NCBI GenBank assembly: GCA_029960865.1
Contig: JASBVX010000049.1
Span: forward strand, 1-8,334
Length of the DNA: 8,334 nucleotides
Reading direction: 5' to 3'
Origin: Bacillota bacterium
Lineage (GTDB): Bacteria; Bacillota; Sulfobacillia; RBS10-35
Shown here: piece by piece, positions 1 through 6,873 of the stretch
Position numbering within the stretch: the stretch's first letter is position 1
How the letters are laid out: every line of letters begins with the position of its first letter
Made by a program: the position numbers and the translations under genes
Notes under the pieces: generated by a model
Database searches by the model: none
Told to the model about the DNA's origin: nothing
The model's input: only the letters and a program-made list of their open reading frames with translations

Positions 1-1279
1 TCACCACCCGGATGGTGTAAGGGAATTCCTCTTCGCTGGGAATCATGGGCAAAAGGGCCCGCTCCGCCAAGGCTCCATGGCCGATCTCCCGCCGCCCCGG
101 GGAGCGCATCGGTTTCACTTCCCCGGTGCTGTATGGCGGGAAGTTGTAGTGGTGCATATACCGCCGAAAGGGTTCATCCCCGAGGCTATCGATCAGTTGC
201 CGGTCCGAGGCGGCCCCCAAAGTGGCCACCGAAAGGACCTGGGTCTCCCCCCGGGTGAAAAGTCCCGAACCATGGGCCCGGGGGAGAAAGCCGGCATCGC
301 ACCAGATGGGGCGGATATCCTTGGGCCCCCGCCCATCGGCGCGGAGACCCCGTTCCAGGATGAGGCGCCGCATCACGTCCCGCTCCACATCGTGGAGGAC
401 TTGGCCGATGGCCTTCTCCTGCTGGGGATATGTCTCCGAAAACCGTTCCAGGGCTTCTTTCTTCACCTGGTCCCGGAGGCTTTCCCGCTCCTCTTTCGTC
501 CCGGCCAGGAGGGCCGCTTCCAGCCGCTCCTGGGCCCAAAGGCCCACCTCCTGCACCAAGCCTTCATCCAGCTGAGGGGGCGTGAAGCTCATCTTGGGCT
601 TTCCCACTTGAGCCACGATGGTCTCCTGCCACGCGCAAAGCTCCTTGATGACCTCATGGCCCTTCTGGAGCGCTTCCAGGATGGTCTCTTCCGGGACCTC
701 ATCGGCCCCTGCCTCCACCATGATGATGGCATCCTTGGTACCGGCCACCGCCAGCTCCAGCCGGCTCTGGGCCAGCTGGGCCTCCGTGGGATTCACCACC
801 AGCTCTCCGTCCACCAGACCCATCATCACCGCCCCCACCGGCCCTCCGAAGGGGATGTCGGAGATGCTGAGGGCGACCGAAGCCCCGATGATGCTGGCGA
901 TATCGGGCCCGTTGTCCGGATCGAAACTGAGGACTGTCGCCACCACCTGGACGTCGTGAAAAAAACCTTTGGGGAAAAGGGGCCGGATGGGCCGGTCGAT
1001 CAGGCGGGCGTTCAGCACGGCCCGCTCCGATGGCCGCCCTTCCCTTCTGAAAAAGCTTCCCGGGATGCGCCCCGCCGCATACTGGCGCTCCTCGTAATCC
1101 ACCCGCAGCGGGAAAAAGTCCACATCCTCCCGCGGCTCCCTGGTGGCCGTTGCCGTCACCAACACCGTCGTATCCCCGTACCTCACCAGCACGGCCCCAT
1201 TGGCCTGTCCCGCCAGGGCACCGTGTTCGATCTGCAGGGGCCGTCCTGCCACTTCCGTGCGGAAAACGTGGGCCTTCAC
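1..1279 (-). CDS. pnp: Polyribonucleotide nucleotidyltransferase (PNPase), 3'-truncated by window edge
   Basis: This is the phosphate-dependent 3'-5' exoribonuclease of RNA turnover, a ring trimer in the cytoplasm or degradosome. The frame starts at GTG 1279 and stays open through 426 codons to the window edge, about 60% of the usual ~700 residues. The first RNase PH-like domain covers about residues 1-145 and includes FFRREGRPSE (77-86) and RLIDRPIRPLFP (92-103). A helical linker domain covers about 150-300. The second RNase PH domain begins near 313 (ADGRGPKDIRP) and holds the phosphorolytic-site motif SPGRREIGHG (393-402). The catalytic Asp region and the KH and S1 domains lie beyond the window. 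The GTG is supported by a purine-rich AGAGGGGGAG just upstream and by alignment of its first residues with the family N-terminus. It lies 13 bp after the rpsO stop, so it is probably co-transcribed and has no promoter of its own. Identity is certain. Confidence 0.97.
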   Translation of the reverse strand, partial: MKAHVFRTEVAGRPLQIEHGALAGQANGAVLVRYGDTTVLVTATATREPREDVDFFPLRVDYEERQYAAGRIPGSFFRREGRPSERAVLNARLIDRPIRPLFPKGFFHDVQVVATVLSFDPDNGPDIASIIGASVALSISDIPFGGPVGAVMMGLVDGELVVNPTEAQLAQSRLELAVAGTKDAIIMVEAGADEVPEETILEALQKGHEVIKELCAWQETIVAQVGKPKMSFTPPQLDEGLVQEVGLWAQERLEAALLAGTKEERESLRDQVKKEALERFSETYPQQEKAIGQVLHDVERDVMRRLILERGLRADGRGPKDIRPIWCDAGFLPRAHGSGLFTRGETQVLSVATLGAASDRQLIDSLGDEPFRRYMHHYNFPPYSTGEVKPMRSPGRREIGHGALAERALLPMIPSEEEFPYTIRVV

Positions 1280-1283
1280 CGGG

Positions 1284-1293
1284 CTCCCCCTCT
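1284..1293 (-). promoter_or_regulatory. Ribosome binding site of pnp
   Basis: The coding strand reads AGAGGGGGAG here, 4 nt before the GTG at 1279. It overlaps the last base of the rpsO stop codon (TGA, 1295-1293), so ribosomes ending rpsO stop on the pnp initiation region. An ATG at 1296-1294 is out of frame with pnp and meets a stop after six codons, which favours the GTG. Confidence 0.6.
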
Positions 1294-1565
1294 CATCGGC
1301 TGCGGAGCCCCAGGCGTTCCGTCACCGCCTGATAACGCTGGCGATCGTGGGCCCGCAGGTAGTTGAGGAGCCTGCGCCGTTGCCCCACCATCTTGAAAAG
1401 GCCCCGTCGGGAATGATGGTCCTTAGGATGGCGCTGCAAATGCTCCGTCAGCATCTGGATTCTCTCCGTCAAAAGGGCGATCTGCACGTCCGGGGATCCC
1501 GTATCCTTTTCATGCACCCGGAAATTCTCGATGATGTTCTGCTTGCGTTCCTCGTCCAGTCCCAC
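1293..1565 (-). CDS. rpsO: 30S ribosomal protein S15
   Basis: S15 is a primary 16S rRNA-binding protein of the small-subunit platform and forms an intersubunit bridge. The product is 90 residues, the usual length (88-90). Family signatures are clear: the N-terminal KQNIIENFRVHEKDTGSPDVQ (about 8-28, first part of the fold), LTERIQMLTEHL (32-43), the rRNA-binding HPKDHHSRRGL (46-56) and MVGQRRRLLNYL (59-70). The start is GTG 1565: a perfect GAAGGAGG lies 7 nt upstream, and the nearby ATG at 1572 is out of frame. The gene follows ribF after an 86-bp gap, the only real intergenic space in the window, and is followed by pnp after 13 bp. The rpsO-pnp pairing is widely conserved. S15 commonly represses its own translation through its leader; see the leader entry. 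Confidence 0.97.
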   Translation of the reverse strand: MGLDEERKQNIIENFRVHEKDTGSPDVQIALLTERIQMLTEHLQRHPKDHHSRRGLFKMVGQRRRLLNYLRAHDRQRYQAVTERLGLRSR

Positions 1566-1651
1566 CCTGCATCCTCCTTCGTTCTCCTTCCGACCTCCAT
1601 CCCCGCAGCCGCCGGAGGAAGCGCACTGCCGAGAAAAAGGTGGCACAACCC
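1566..1651 (-). promoter_or_regulatory. rpsO 5' leader with possible alternative hairpins
   Basis: This is the only intergenic stretch of note, 86 bp between ribF and rpsO. The transcript would contain CTTCCTCC (1621-1614). That segment can pair locally with the GGAGG at 1598-1594 or GGAAG at 1591-1587. It can instead pair with the rpsO Shine-Dalgarno region GGAGGATG (1577-1570), at seven of eight positions. These pairings exclude each other, which is the layout expected of a translational switch. S15 autoregulation through its own leader is well known in several bacteria, but no specific S15-binding motif is proven here. I see no factor-independent terminator: the U-run at 1638-1634 is not preceded by a GC-rich hairpin. 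Confidence 0.4.
1573..1580 (-). promoter_or_regulatory. Strong Shine-Dalgarno sequence of rpsO
   Basis: The coding strand reads GAAGGAGG, matching the 16S rRNA tail along its full core, with 7 nt to GTG 1565. It settles the GTG start of rpsO. A second purine run, GAAGGAGAAC, sits just upstream (1590-1581). Confidence 0.85.
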
Positions 1652-2587
1652 TTATTGTAACAAACGGCCCTGATAGACGCGAAGGACTTGGTTCACATCT
1701 TCCAGCATGGCCTCTTTCAAAAGATCCCAACCGGGAAATGCTTCCTGGTCCCGCAAGCGGGCAAAGAAGCCTACCTGAATCTCCTGGCCGTAGAGGTCCC
1801 CGCTCCATCCCACCACATAGACTTCCAGGCGTCGGGGATCGTCCCCCGCCACCATGGGCCGGGCTCCCAGGCTGATGGCCGCCGGCCAGGAACGCCCCTC
1901 CAGGGTGGCCCAGCCGGCATACACCCCGGCGGGCGGGAGAGCCCTTTGCCCGTCCACGGCCAGGTTGGCGGTGGGAAAGCCCAGCTCCCGGCCTCGGCCC
2001 TCCCCCGACTGCACCCGGGCCCAAAGGGAAAAAGGCCGTCCCAGGAGCCGTTCCACTTCCTCCAATTCCCCCTGGGCCAGGAGCCTGCGGATGCGGCTGG
2101 AGGATACCGGTTCGCCCCCTTCCACGACAGGGGGCACCACCGTCACCTCCAGCCCGCAGACCGAAAGGCCTTCCTTTTGCAAATAAGCGGCGTTTCCCCC
2201 GGCCCCTTTGCCGAAGGTGAAGTTGTACCCCACATAGACCCGGCGGAGCCGGCCCTTGCGGCAGAGCTCCTCTTTTAAGAAGGTCTCCGCCGGTGTCGCC
2301 GCCAGCTCAGGAGTGAAAGGCAGGATCACCACTCCGTCCACCCCCATCTCCTCCAGCCAGTGGAGCCGCTCTAGGCCGGGGGTCAGGAGGGGAGGCACCT
2401 CTCCCCTCAACACCGCCAGGGGGTGGGGGTCAAACGTCACCACCCAACCCATGGCACCTCCTTCCCGGGCACCCCGGAGAAGGCTCTGCAAAATGGCCTG
2501 GTGGCCCCGATGCACCCCATCAAAGGTGCCAAGGGCGGCAAAGCACCGTTCCTCCACCCCCTCCGGCCATCCGCGCCAGACCTTCAC
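1652..2587 (-). CDS. ribF: Bifunctional riboflavin kinase / FAD synthetase
   Basis: RibF phosphorylates riboflavin to FMN and then adenylylates FMN to FAD in the cytoplasm. The product is 311 residues, the usual length. The N-terminal FMN adenylyltransferase domain (about 1-180) shows the nucleotidyltransferase motif GTFDGVHRGH (20-29), TFDPHPLAVL (51-60), GYNFTFGKGAGG (120-131) and SSSRIRRLL (162-170). The C-terminal riboflavin kinase domain (about 182-307) has GRGRELGFPTANL (197-209), with the PTAN nucleotide/metal-binding motif, then LPPAGVYAG (217-225) and LEVYVVGWSGDLYG (254-267). Positions where PTF and EVH are usual read PMV and EVY; the core PTAN is intact, so I expect activity. The start is GTG 2587, overlapping the truB TGA in the four bases GTGA, with GGGAGGTGA about 9 nt upstream. 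The stop is TAA at 1654-1652, next to the candidate rpsO promoter. Confidence 0.96.
   Translation of the reverse strand: MKVWRGWPEGVEERCFAALGTFDGVHRGHQAILQSLLRGAREGGAMGWVVTFDPHPLAVLRGEVPPLLTPGLERLHWLEEMGVDGVVILPFTPELAATPAETFLKEELCRKGRLRRVYVGYNFTFGKGAGGNAAYLQKEGLSVCGLEVTVVPPVVEGGEPVSSSRIRRLLAQGELEEVERLLGRPFSLWARVQSGEGRGRELGFPTANLAVDGQRALPPAGVYAGWATLEGRSWPAAISLGARPMVAGDDPRRLEVYVVGWSGDLYGQEIQVGFFARLRDQEAFPGWDLLKEAMLEDVNQVLRVYQGRLLQ
1654..1662 (-). promoter_or_regulatory. Candidate extended -10 promoter for rpsO-pnp
   Basis: The coding strand reads TGTTACAAT: a TG dinucleotide, one base, then TACAAT (five of six matches to TATAAT). This is the extended -10 form recognised by the housekeeping sigma factor. 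It sits in the last codons of ribF, and transcription would begin near 1647, giving a leader of about 80 nt before rpsO. The -35 region is poor (TTCGCG at 18-bp spacing), which extended -10 promoters tolerate. It is one of the few AT-rich spots in this GC-rich window. Internal rpsO promoters are known in other bacteria. Function is inferred. Confidence 0.45.
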
Positions 2588-3456
2588 CCTTCTTCACCTC
2601 CCAACCACAGCAGCCGGCGCCCCTTCCCGCCCGTTTCCACCACCGCCACCAGTTCCCCCTCCGAGAAAAGGGCAGCCTCGGAAATACCTTTCAGGGACCG
2701 GGGCCAGGCCCCTTGACGCAGCTCCCGCTTCTCCGGCGGCGACAGAGCCAGGTGGGGCCACCCTGAAGGTAAAAGTCGCTCCGGCTGCAAAAGAGGCAGT
2801 CTTCCTTCCCCGGCCAGGGTCACCACATCCTCCCACGGATACGCTTCTTCCAGGGTAAAGGATCCTACCCGGGAGCGCAGAAGGGCCGACACATGGCCCG
2901 CCGAGCCGGCAGCCCGGGCTAGATCCACCGCCAGCTGGCGCACGTAGGTCCCATGGGAGGCCTCCAGGTAAAAGGTGGCAGCCGCTTCTTCCTGCGAGAA
3001 CCTCACCATCTCCAGCCGGTGCACCGTAACCCGCCGCTCCTCCAAAGGAAGCTCCTTTCCCTGGCGGGCCCATTGATAACGGGGCCTCCCCTTGCGCTTC
3101 ACCGCGGAATAGGATGGGATCCTCTGGGAGATTGCCCCGTGGAAAGCGGGCAGAACCTCCCGCACCCTCTCTGCGGAGGGAGGAGCCGACGACCGCGCTG
3201 CCTCCCCTTCCTGATCGCCGGTATCGGTCTCCACCCCGAAGGCCACCTCGAAAAGATAAGCCTTGTCGGCCTCCAGGAGGTAGCGGGAAAGGCGGGTGGC
3301 GCTCCCCACCAAGAGCACCAGAAGGCCGGCCGCCGCCGGATCCAGGGTTCCGCCATGGCCAACCTTTTGCCCCGGAAAAAGACGCCGGGCCCTTTCCACC
3401 AGATCGTGGGACGTGGGTCCCGGGGCCTTGAAGAGAAGGAGTAGACCTCCTTTCAA
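2584..3456 (-). CDS. truB: tRNA pseudouridine(55) synthase
   Basis: TruB isomerises U55 of the tRNA T-loop to pseudouridine and also acts as a tRNA folding chaperone. The product is 290 residues. The start of the fold (LLLLFKAPGPTSHD, 5-18) differs from the usual LLLDKPxGxTS at two positions. It is followed by KVGHGGTLDP (31-40), whose Asp39 is the expected catalytic aspartate. Then come the DKAYLFEVAFG segment, SYSAVKRKGRPRYQWAR (substrate-binding region) and SHGTYVRQLAVDLA. A C-terminal TruB_C/PUA-like part ends in LWLGGEEG. The start is TTG 3456: it shares TTGA with the nrnA stop and has GGAGG seven bases upstream. No ATG or GTG fits the conserved N-terminus. The frame stays open far upstream inside nrnA, but that part has no family similarity. 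The ribF start overlaps the end by four bases. Confidence 0.94.
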   Translation of the reverse strand: MKGGLLLLFKAPGPTSHDLVERARRLFPGQKVGHGGTLDPAAAGLLVLLVGSATRLSRYLLEADKAYLFEVAFGVETDTGDQEGEAARSSAPPSAERVREVLPAFHGAISQRIPSYSAVKRKGRPRYQWARQGKELPLEERRVTVHRLEMVRFSQEEAAATFYLEASHGTYVRQLAVDLARAAGSAGHVSALLRSRVGSFTLEEAYPWEDVVTLAGEGRLPLLQPERLLPSGWPHLALSPPEKRELRQGAWPRSLKGISEAALFSEGELVAVVETGGKGRRLLWLGGEEG

Positions 3457-4427
3457 GATTTCACCTCCGCCAGAAGGCGCAGGGCCTCCGCCAAGAGCTT
3501 GCGGCTGCCTTCTTCCAGAGTCCCCTGCCATGTCAGCCCTGCCGCCCGAGGATGGCCCCCGCCCCCAAAGAGGGAGGCCAGCTCCGCCACGTTCAAAAGG
3601 CCCCTGGAACGAAGGCTCACCCGCCACAGGCCCGGCGCCTCCTCCCGGAAGAAAAAGGCTCCCTCCACTCCCTCCAGGCGCCTCAGTTCCTGGGCGATGC
3701 CTTCCCCTTCCGCCGCATCCACCCCCAGCTCTTGGAAATCTTCCTGGGAGAGGTAGGACCAAACCAAACGCCCCTCCCCCTCCCGCTGGAGGCGGCCGAT
3801 GGCCCTGCCCCACAGGCGAAGGCCCGCTTCGGAGCGGCTCCCAAAGACTTCCTCGGCCACTTCCGCCGGGCGCACCCCCATCTCCAAAAGATGGGCCGCG
3901 ATGCGATGGGCCCAGGGGGTGGTGTTGGAAAAGCTGAAGGATCCCGTATCGGTCAGGATGGCCACGTAGAGATTCTTGGCCATGGCCCCATCCAGAGGCA
4001 CTTCCAGATCCGTGAGCAGGCGGTAGACCAGCTCCCCCGTGGCCGAAGCTGCCGGGTCTACCACGTTGATATGGCCAAAAAGGGTATTGGAGCTGTGGTG
4101 ATCCACATTCACCACCCTCTTGGCTCCCTCCAGCCAGGGAAGGGCCATCCCCGTCCGCTCCTTGTCGGCGCAATCCAGGGCAAGAGCCAAAGAAAAGGTC
4201 TCGGGCTCCCCTTGGGGGGCTCGGATGAGGTCCGCCCCCGGCAAGCCCTGAAGGTAAGGGGGAACCGGATCCTGGCTCACGATCTTAACGGCCTTTCCCA
4301 TGCGCAAAAGGGCCAGGGCCATGGCCAGATTGGAGCCGACGCTGTCCCCATCGGGCCTCCGGTGAAGGAAGAGGACCACATCCCCGGCCTCCCGGATGGC
4401 CTCCAAGGCCTTCTCCCAGGCCGTCAT
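3453..4427 (-). CDS. nrnA: DHH/DHHA1 phosphoesterase, NrnA-type oligoribonuclease and pAp phosphatase
   Basis: NrnA enzymes degrade 2-5 nt RNA fragments to mononucleotides, and many also dephosphorylate pAp. They are manganese-dependent cytoplasmic enzymes that replace Orn in Firmicutes. The product is 324 residues, the usual length. All DHH-domain motifs are present: HRRPDGDSVGS (22-32, metal ligands His22, Asp26, Asp28), Asp85 in LDCAD, VDHH (108-111) and LTDTGSF (158-164, Asp160). The C-terminal DHHA1 domain ends with the substrate-binding GGGGHPRAAG (288-297). The start is ATG 4427, overlapping the rbfA stop as ATGA, with AGAGGA about 11 nt upstream. The end overlaps truB as TTGA. Position between rbfA and truB is the common Clostridia-type arrangement. 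It probably finishes the decay begun by enzymes such as the PNPase encoded downstream. Confidence 0.95.
   Translation of the reverse strand: MTAWEKALEAIREAGDVVLFLHRRPDGDSVGSNLAMALALLRMGKAVKIVSQDPVPPYLQGLPGADLIRAPQGEPETFSLALALDCADKERTGMALPWLEGAKRVVNVDHHSSNTLFGHINVVDPAASATGELVYRLLTDLEVPLDGAMAKNLYVAILTDTGSFSFSNTTPWAHRIAAHLLEMGVRPAEVAEEVFGSRSEAGLRLWGRAIGRLQREGEGRLVWSYLSQEDFQELGVDAAEGEGIAQELRRLEGVEGAFFFREEAPGLWRVSLRSRGLLNVAELASLFGGGGHPRAAGLTWQGTLEEGSRKLLAEALRLLAEVKS
3464..3468 (-). promoter_or_regulatory. Ribosome binding site deciding the TTG start of truB
   Basis: The coding strand has GGAGG inside the nrnA codons for Ala-Glu-Val, followed by seven bases and TTG 3456. A second GGAGG lies just after the TTG, in codons 3-4, but no acceptable start codon follows it. 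The first site therefore fixes the TTG start. Confidence 0.65.
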
Positions 4428-4801
4428 GGATGGGGGTCCTCTTCTTTCTCGCCGGAGCTTTCTTCTTCACGAATCTCTTTAAGGATCTGGGAAATCCGCA
4501 GCCCGTGCTGGATGGAATCGTCCAGGTAGAAGGCAATCTCAGGGGTCATGTAGAGCTCCAGAGCCTTCCCCAGCTGGGAGCGGATGAACCCCTTGGCCCG
4601 CTCCAGGCCCGCCATCAATGCCTCGCCGTCGCCGCCGGGAAGGGGGCTGACGTAAATGCGGGCATAGCGCAGGTCGCTGGACACCTCCACCCGGGTGACG
4701 CTGGCCCACTGGAGGCGAGGATCCTTGCTCCTCCGGGCCAGGATCTCCCCCATTTCCTCCTTGATGCGCTCCGCGACCCTCTTGGCTCTCTCCTGGCTCA
4801 C
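4424..4801 (-). CDS. rbfA: 30S ribosome-binding factor A
   Basis: RbfA binds immature 30S subunits and helps 16S rRNA 5'-end maturation, notably helix 1; it is also a cold-adaptation factor. The product is 125 residues, typical for the family (about 115-135). It has the single type-II KH-like fold: RAKRVAERIKEEMGEIL (5-21), the VTRVEVSSDLRYARIYVSPL strands (35-54), a helix at AGLERAKGFIRSQLGKAL (64-81) and the signature TPEIAFYLDDSIQHGLRI (86-103). It ends in an acidic Glu-rich tail (111-123). The start is GTG 4801, overlapping the infB TGA as GTGA. The Shine-Dalgarno is weak (CGGGATG), so expression probably depends on coupling to infB. No ylxP (DUF503) gene lies between infB and rbfA, unlike in Bacillus. 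Confidence 0.95.
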   Translation of the reverse strand: MSQERAKRVAERIKEEMGEILARRSKDPRLQWASVTRVEVSSDLRYARIYVSPLPGGDGEALMAGLERAKGFIRSQLGKALELYMTPEIAFYLDDSIQHGLRISQILKEIREEESSGEKEEDPHP

Positions 4802-6873
4802 ACCATCACATCCCGCATCTCATAACACTCGATGAGGTCGCCTTCCTTGAAGTCATGGAACTTCTCCAGGCTGATGCCGCACTCGAACCCTTCCGCCACT
4901 TCCCGCACATCGTCTTTGAAGCGGCGCAACGATGCCATGGCCCCCTCGTGGATGATGACGCCCTGGCGCACCACCCGCACCGGGGCCCGCCGCACCATTT
5001 TCCCCGACTGGACATAGCATCCTGCCGCCACCTGTCCCCCCGGGAGCCGGAACACCTGGCGCACCTCGGCGAGGCCCAGGACCACTTCTTCTTTCTCCGG
5101 GACCAGAAGGCCCCTCAGGGACTTTTCCACTTCATCCAAAAGCTCGTAGATCACCCGGTAGGTCTTGATCTCCACCCCCGAGCGCTCCGCCTCCTGGCGC
5201 GCCGACGTTTCCGGGCGAACGTTGAACCCCAGGATGACCGCCCCCGCCACCTCCGCCAGGCGGACATCGGAAAGGTTGATCCCCCCGATCCCGCCGTGGA
5301 CGATGGCCACCCCCACATCTTCCTCTTTGAGCTGGCGCAAAGCCTGCTGCAAAGCTTCCAGGGACCCCTGGGTATCGGCTTTGAGGATCAGAGCCAGCTC
5401 CTTCTTCCCCTCCTGGGTCTGGCGATGGAATTCCGCCAGGCTGGCCCCCCTCTTTTGCTGGGCCGCTCCTTCCTCCGCCGCCCTTTCCGCCGCTGCCCGG
5501 GCTTCCTTCTCCGACGCCTTCACCTGGAACACGTCCCCGGCTTCCGGCGCTTCGTTGAAACCCAGGATCTCCACCGGCGTGGAGGGGCCGGCCTTCTTGA
5601 GGCTACGCCCCCGGTCGTCCATCATGGAGCGGACTTTCCCCCAGGTTTTCCCCGCCACGAAGGCATCCCCCACCTTGAGGGTCCCCGTCTGGACCAGCAC
5701 CGTCGCCACGGGGCCCCGGGACCGGTCCAGTTGCGCTTCGATGACGGTCCCCACCGCCCGGCGCTGGGGATCGGCCTTGAGCTCCAAAAGTTCCGCCACC
5801 AAAAGGATCATTTCCAGAAGATCGCTGATGCCTTCTCCCTTCTTGGCGGACACCGGCACCACCACCGTATCGCCGCCCCACTCCTCCGGCACCAGACCCT
5901 GCTCCGCCAACTGCCGCTTCACCCGATCGGGGTTGGCTCCTTCCCGGTCCATCTTGGTGAGGGCCACCACGATGGGCACATCGGCGCTCTTGGCATGCTG
6001 AATGGCCTCGATGGTCTGGGGCATGACCCCATCCTCGGCCGCCACCACCAGGACGGCCACATCGGTCACCTGGGCCCCCCGGGCCCGCATGGCGGCAAAA
6101 GCCTCATGGCCCGGGGTATCCAGGAAGACGATCCGCTGCCCTTCCCAGTCCACCGTGCTGGCACCGATCTTCTGCGTGATGCCTCCCGCTTCCCCTTGAG
6201 CCACCCGGGTACGGCGGATGGCATCCAAAAGGGTCGTCTTCCCGTGATCCACATGGCCCAAGACGGCCACCACCGGCCCCCGGGGCACCACCCTTTGGGG
6301 ATCATCCCCCGCCAGGAGGGGTCGGGCCCCTTTCTTGACCAGTTTGCGGGAGGATTCTTCCGCGTTCACCACCTGGATCCCCATGGACTCCAGGACGTCC
6401 CGGGCCTGCGGGAAATCGATGGTCTGGTTGATGGCGGCCATCACACCTTTCTGGATGAGCCGCCGGATGAGATCGGTGGGATTTACGCCCAGCTGGCGGG
6501 CCAACTCCCCCACCGTCAGCGGCCCTTGCCACGTAAAGGTGCGGCCTGGAACGACGGACGGGCTAGGGGCAGCCCCGTTGACCGCCTCGCGGGAAGGCAT
6601 CTCCCTTTGGGGCGGTCGGCCCTTCTCCTTGGCCGCGGGAGCGGCCACCGGCTGAGCCGGGGCGCCCCCGGCCGGAACTTCTTCTTTCTGTTCCGCTTCT
6701 TTCGTTTCCGGTCCCTGCACCAGCCGGCGGAGCCTGGCCGCCACCTGGTCGTTGACGGTAGCCATGTGGTTGTTCAGGGTGATGTTCATCTCCTCCTGCA
6801 ATATGGCGAGCAGTTTCTTGCTGGTCACCCCCAGCTCCCGGGCCAGCTCGTACACACGGATTCCCTTCGTCAT
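4798..6873 (-). CDS. infB: Translation initiation factor IF-2
   Basis: IF-2 is the GTPase that delivers initiator fMet-tRNA to the 30S subunit and promotes subunit joining. The product is 691 residues, slightly shorter than the Bacillus form. A first IF2_N domain covers about 1-52 (VYELARELGVTSKKLL). An Ala/Pro/Glu-rich linker of only about 60 residues follows, then a second IF2_N domain at about 114-170. The GTPase domain starts near 198: G1 GHVDHGKT (206-213), switch GGITQKIGA (230-238), G3 DTPGH (252-256), G4 TKMD (306-309) and G5 SAKKGEG (342-348). Beta-barrel domain II runs from about 373. IF-2 domain 3 covers about 490-590, and the C-terminal fMet-tRNA-binding barrel about 595-691 (GFECGISLEKFHDFKEGD). 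G4 is usually NKxD, so Thr306 is unusual. The start is ATG 6873, with GGAGGGG about 8 nt upstream; its 5' region overlaps the ylxQ frame. Confidence 0.97.
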   Translation of the reverse strand: MTKGIRVYELARELGVTSKKLLAILQEEMNITLNNHMATVNDQVAARLRRLVQGPETKEAEQKEEVPAGGAPAQPVAAPAAKEKGRPPQREMPSREAVNGAAPSPSVVPGRTFTWQGPLTVGELARQLGVNPTDLIRRLIQKGVMAAINQTIDFPQARDVLESMGIQVVNAEESSRKLVKKGARPLLAGDDPQRVVPRGPVVAVLGHVDHGKTTLLDAIRRTRVAQGEAGGITQKIGASTVDWEGQRIVFLDTPGHEAFAAMRARGAQVTDVAVLVVAAEDGVMPQTIEAIQHAKSADVPIVVALTKMDREGANPDRVKRQLAEQGLVPEEWGGDTVVVPVSAKKGEGISDLLEMILLVAELLELKADPQRRAVGTVIEAQLDRSRGPVATVLVQTGTLKVGDAFVAGKTWGKVRSMMDDRGRSLKKAGPSTPVEILGFNEAPEAGDVFQVKASEKEARAAAERAAEEGAAQQKRGASLAEFHRQTQEGKKELALILKADTQGSLEALQQALRQLKEEDVGVAIVHGGIGGINLSDVRLAEVAGAVILGFNVRPETSARQEAERSGVEIKTYRVIYELLDEVEKSLRGLLVPEKEEVVLGLAEVRQVFRLPGGQVAAGCYVQSGKMVRRAPVRVVRQGVIIHEGAMASLRRFKDDVREVAEGFECGISLEKFHDFKEGDLIECYEMRDVMV

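Noticed and set aside
1634..1638. U-run in the rpsO leader as a factor-independent terminator after ribF
   Set aside because: No stable GC-rich stem immediately precedes the five Us, so it does not fit a terminator.
1566..2024. Extension of the rpsO frame upstream to 2024 through ribF
   Set aside because: It overlaps ribF in another frame and lacks S15 similarity; the perfect Shine-Dalgarno at 1580-1573 fixes the start at GTG 1565.
3457..4173. Upstream extension of the truB frame by about 239 codons inside nrnA
   Set aside because: The extra part is Gly/Ser/Arg-rich shadow sequence with no TruB similarity. The TTG at 3456 with GGAGG upstream and a TTGA overlap fits the family N-terminus.
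6596..6606. Possible internal IF-2 start at the ATG of codon 92 (shorter IF-2 isoform, as in enterobacteria)
   Set aside because: The purine run GGGAG directly abuts the ATG, leaving no proper spacing, so initiation there is unlikely.
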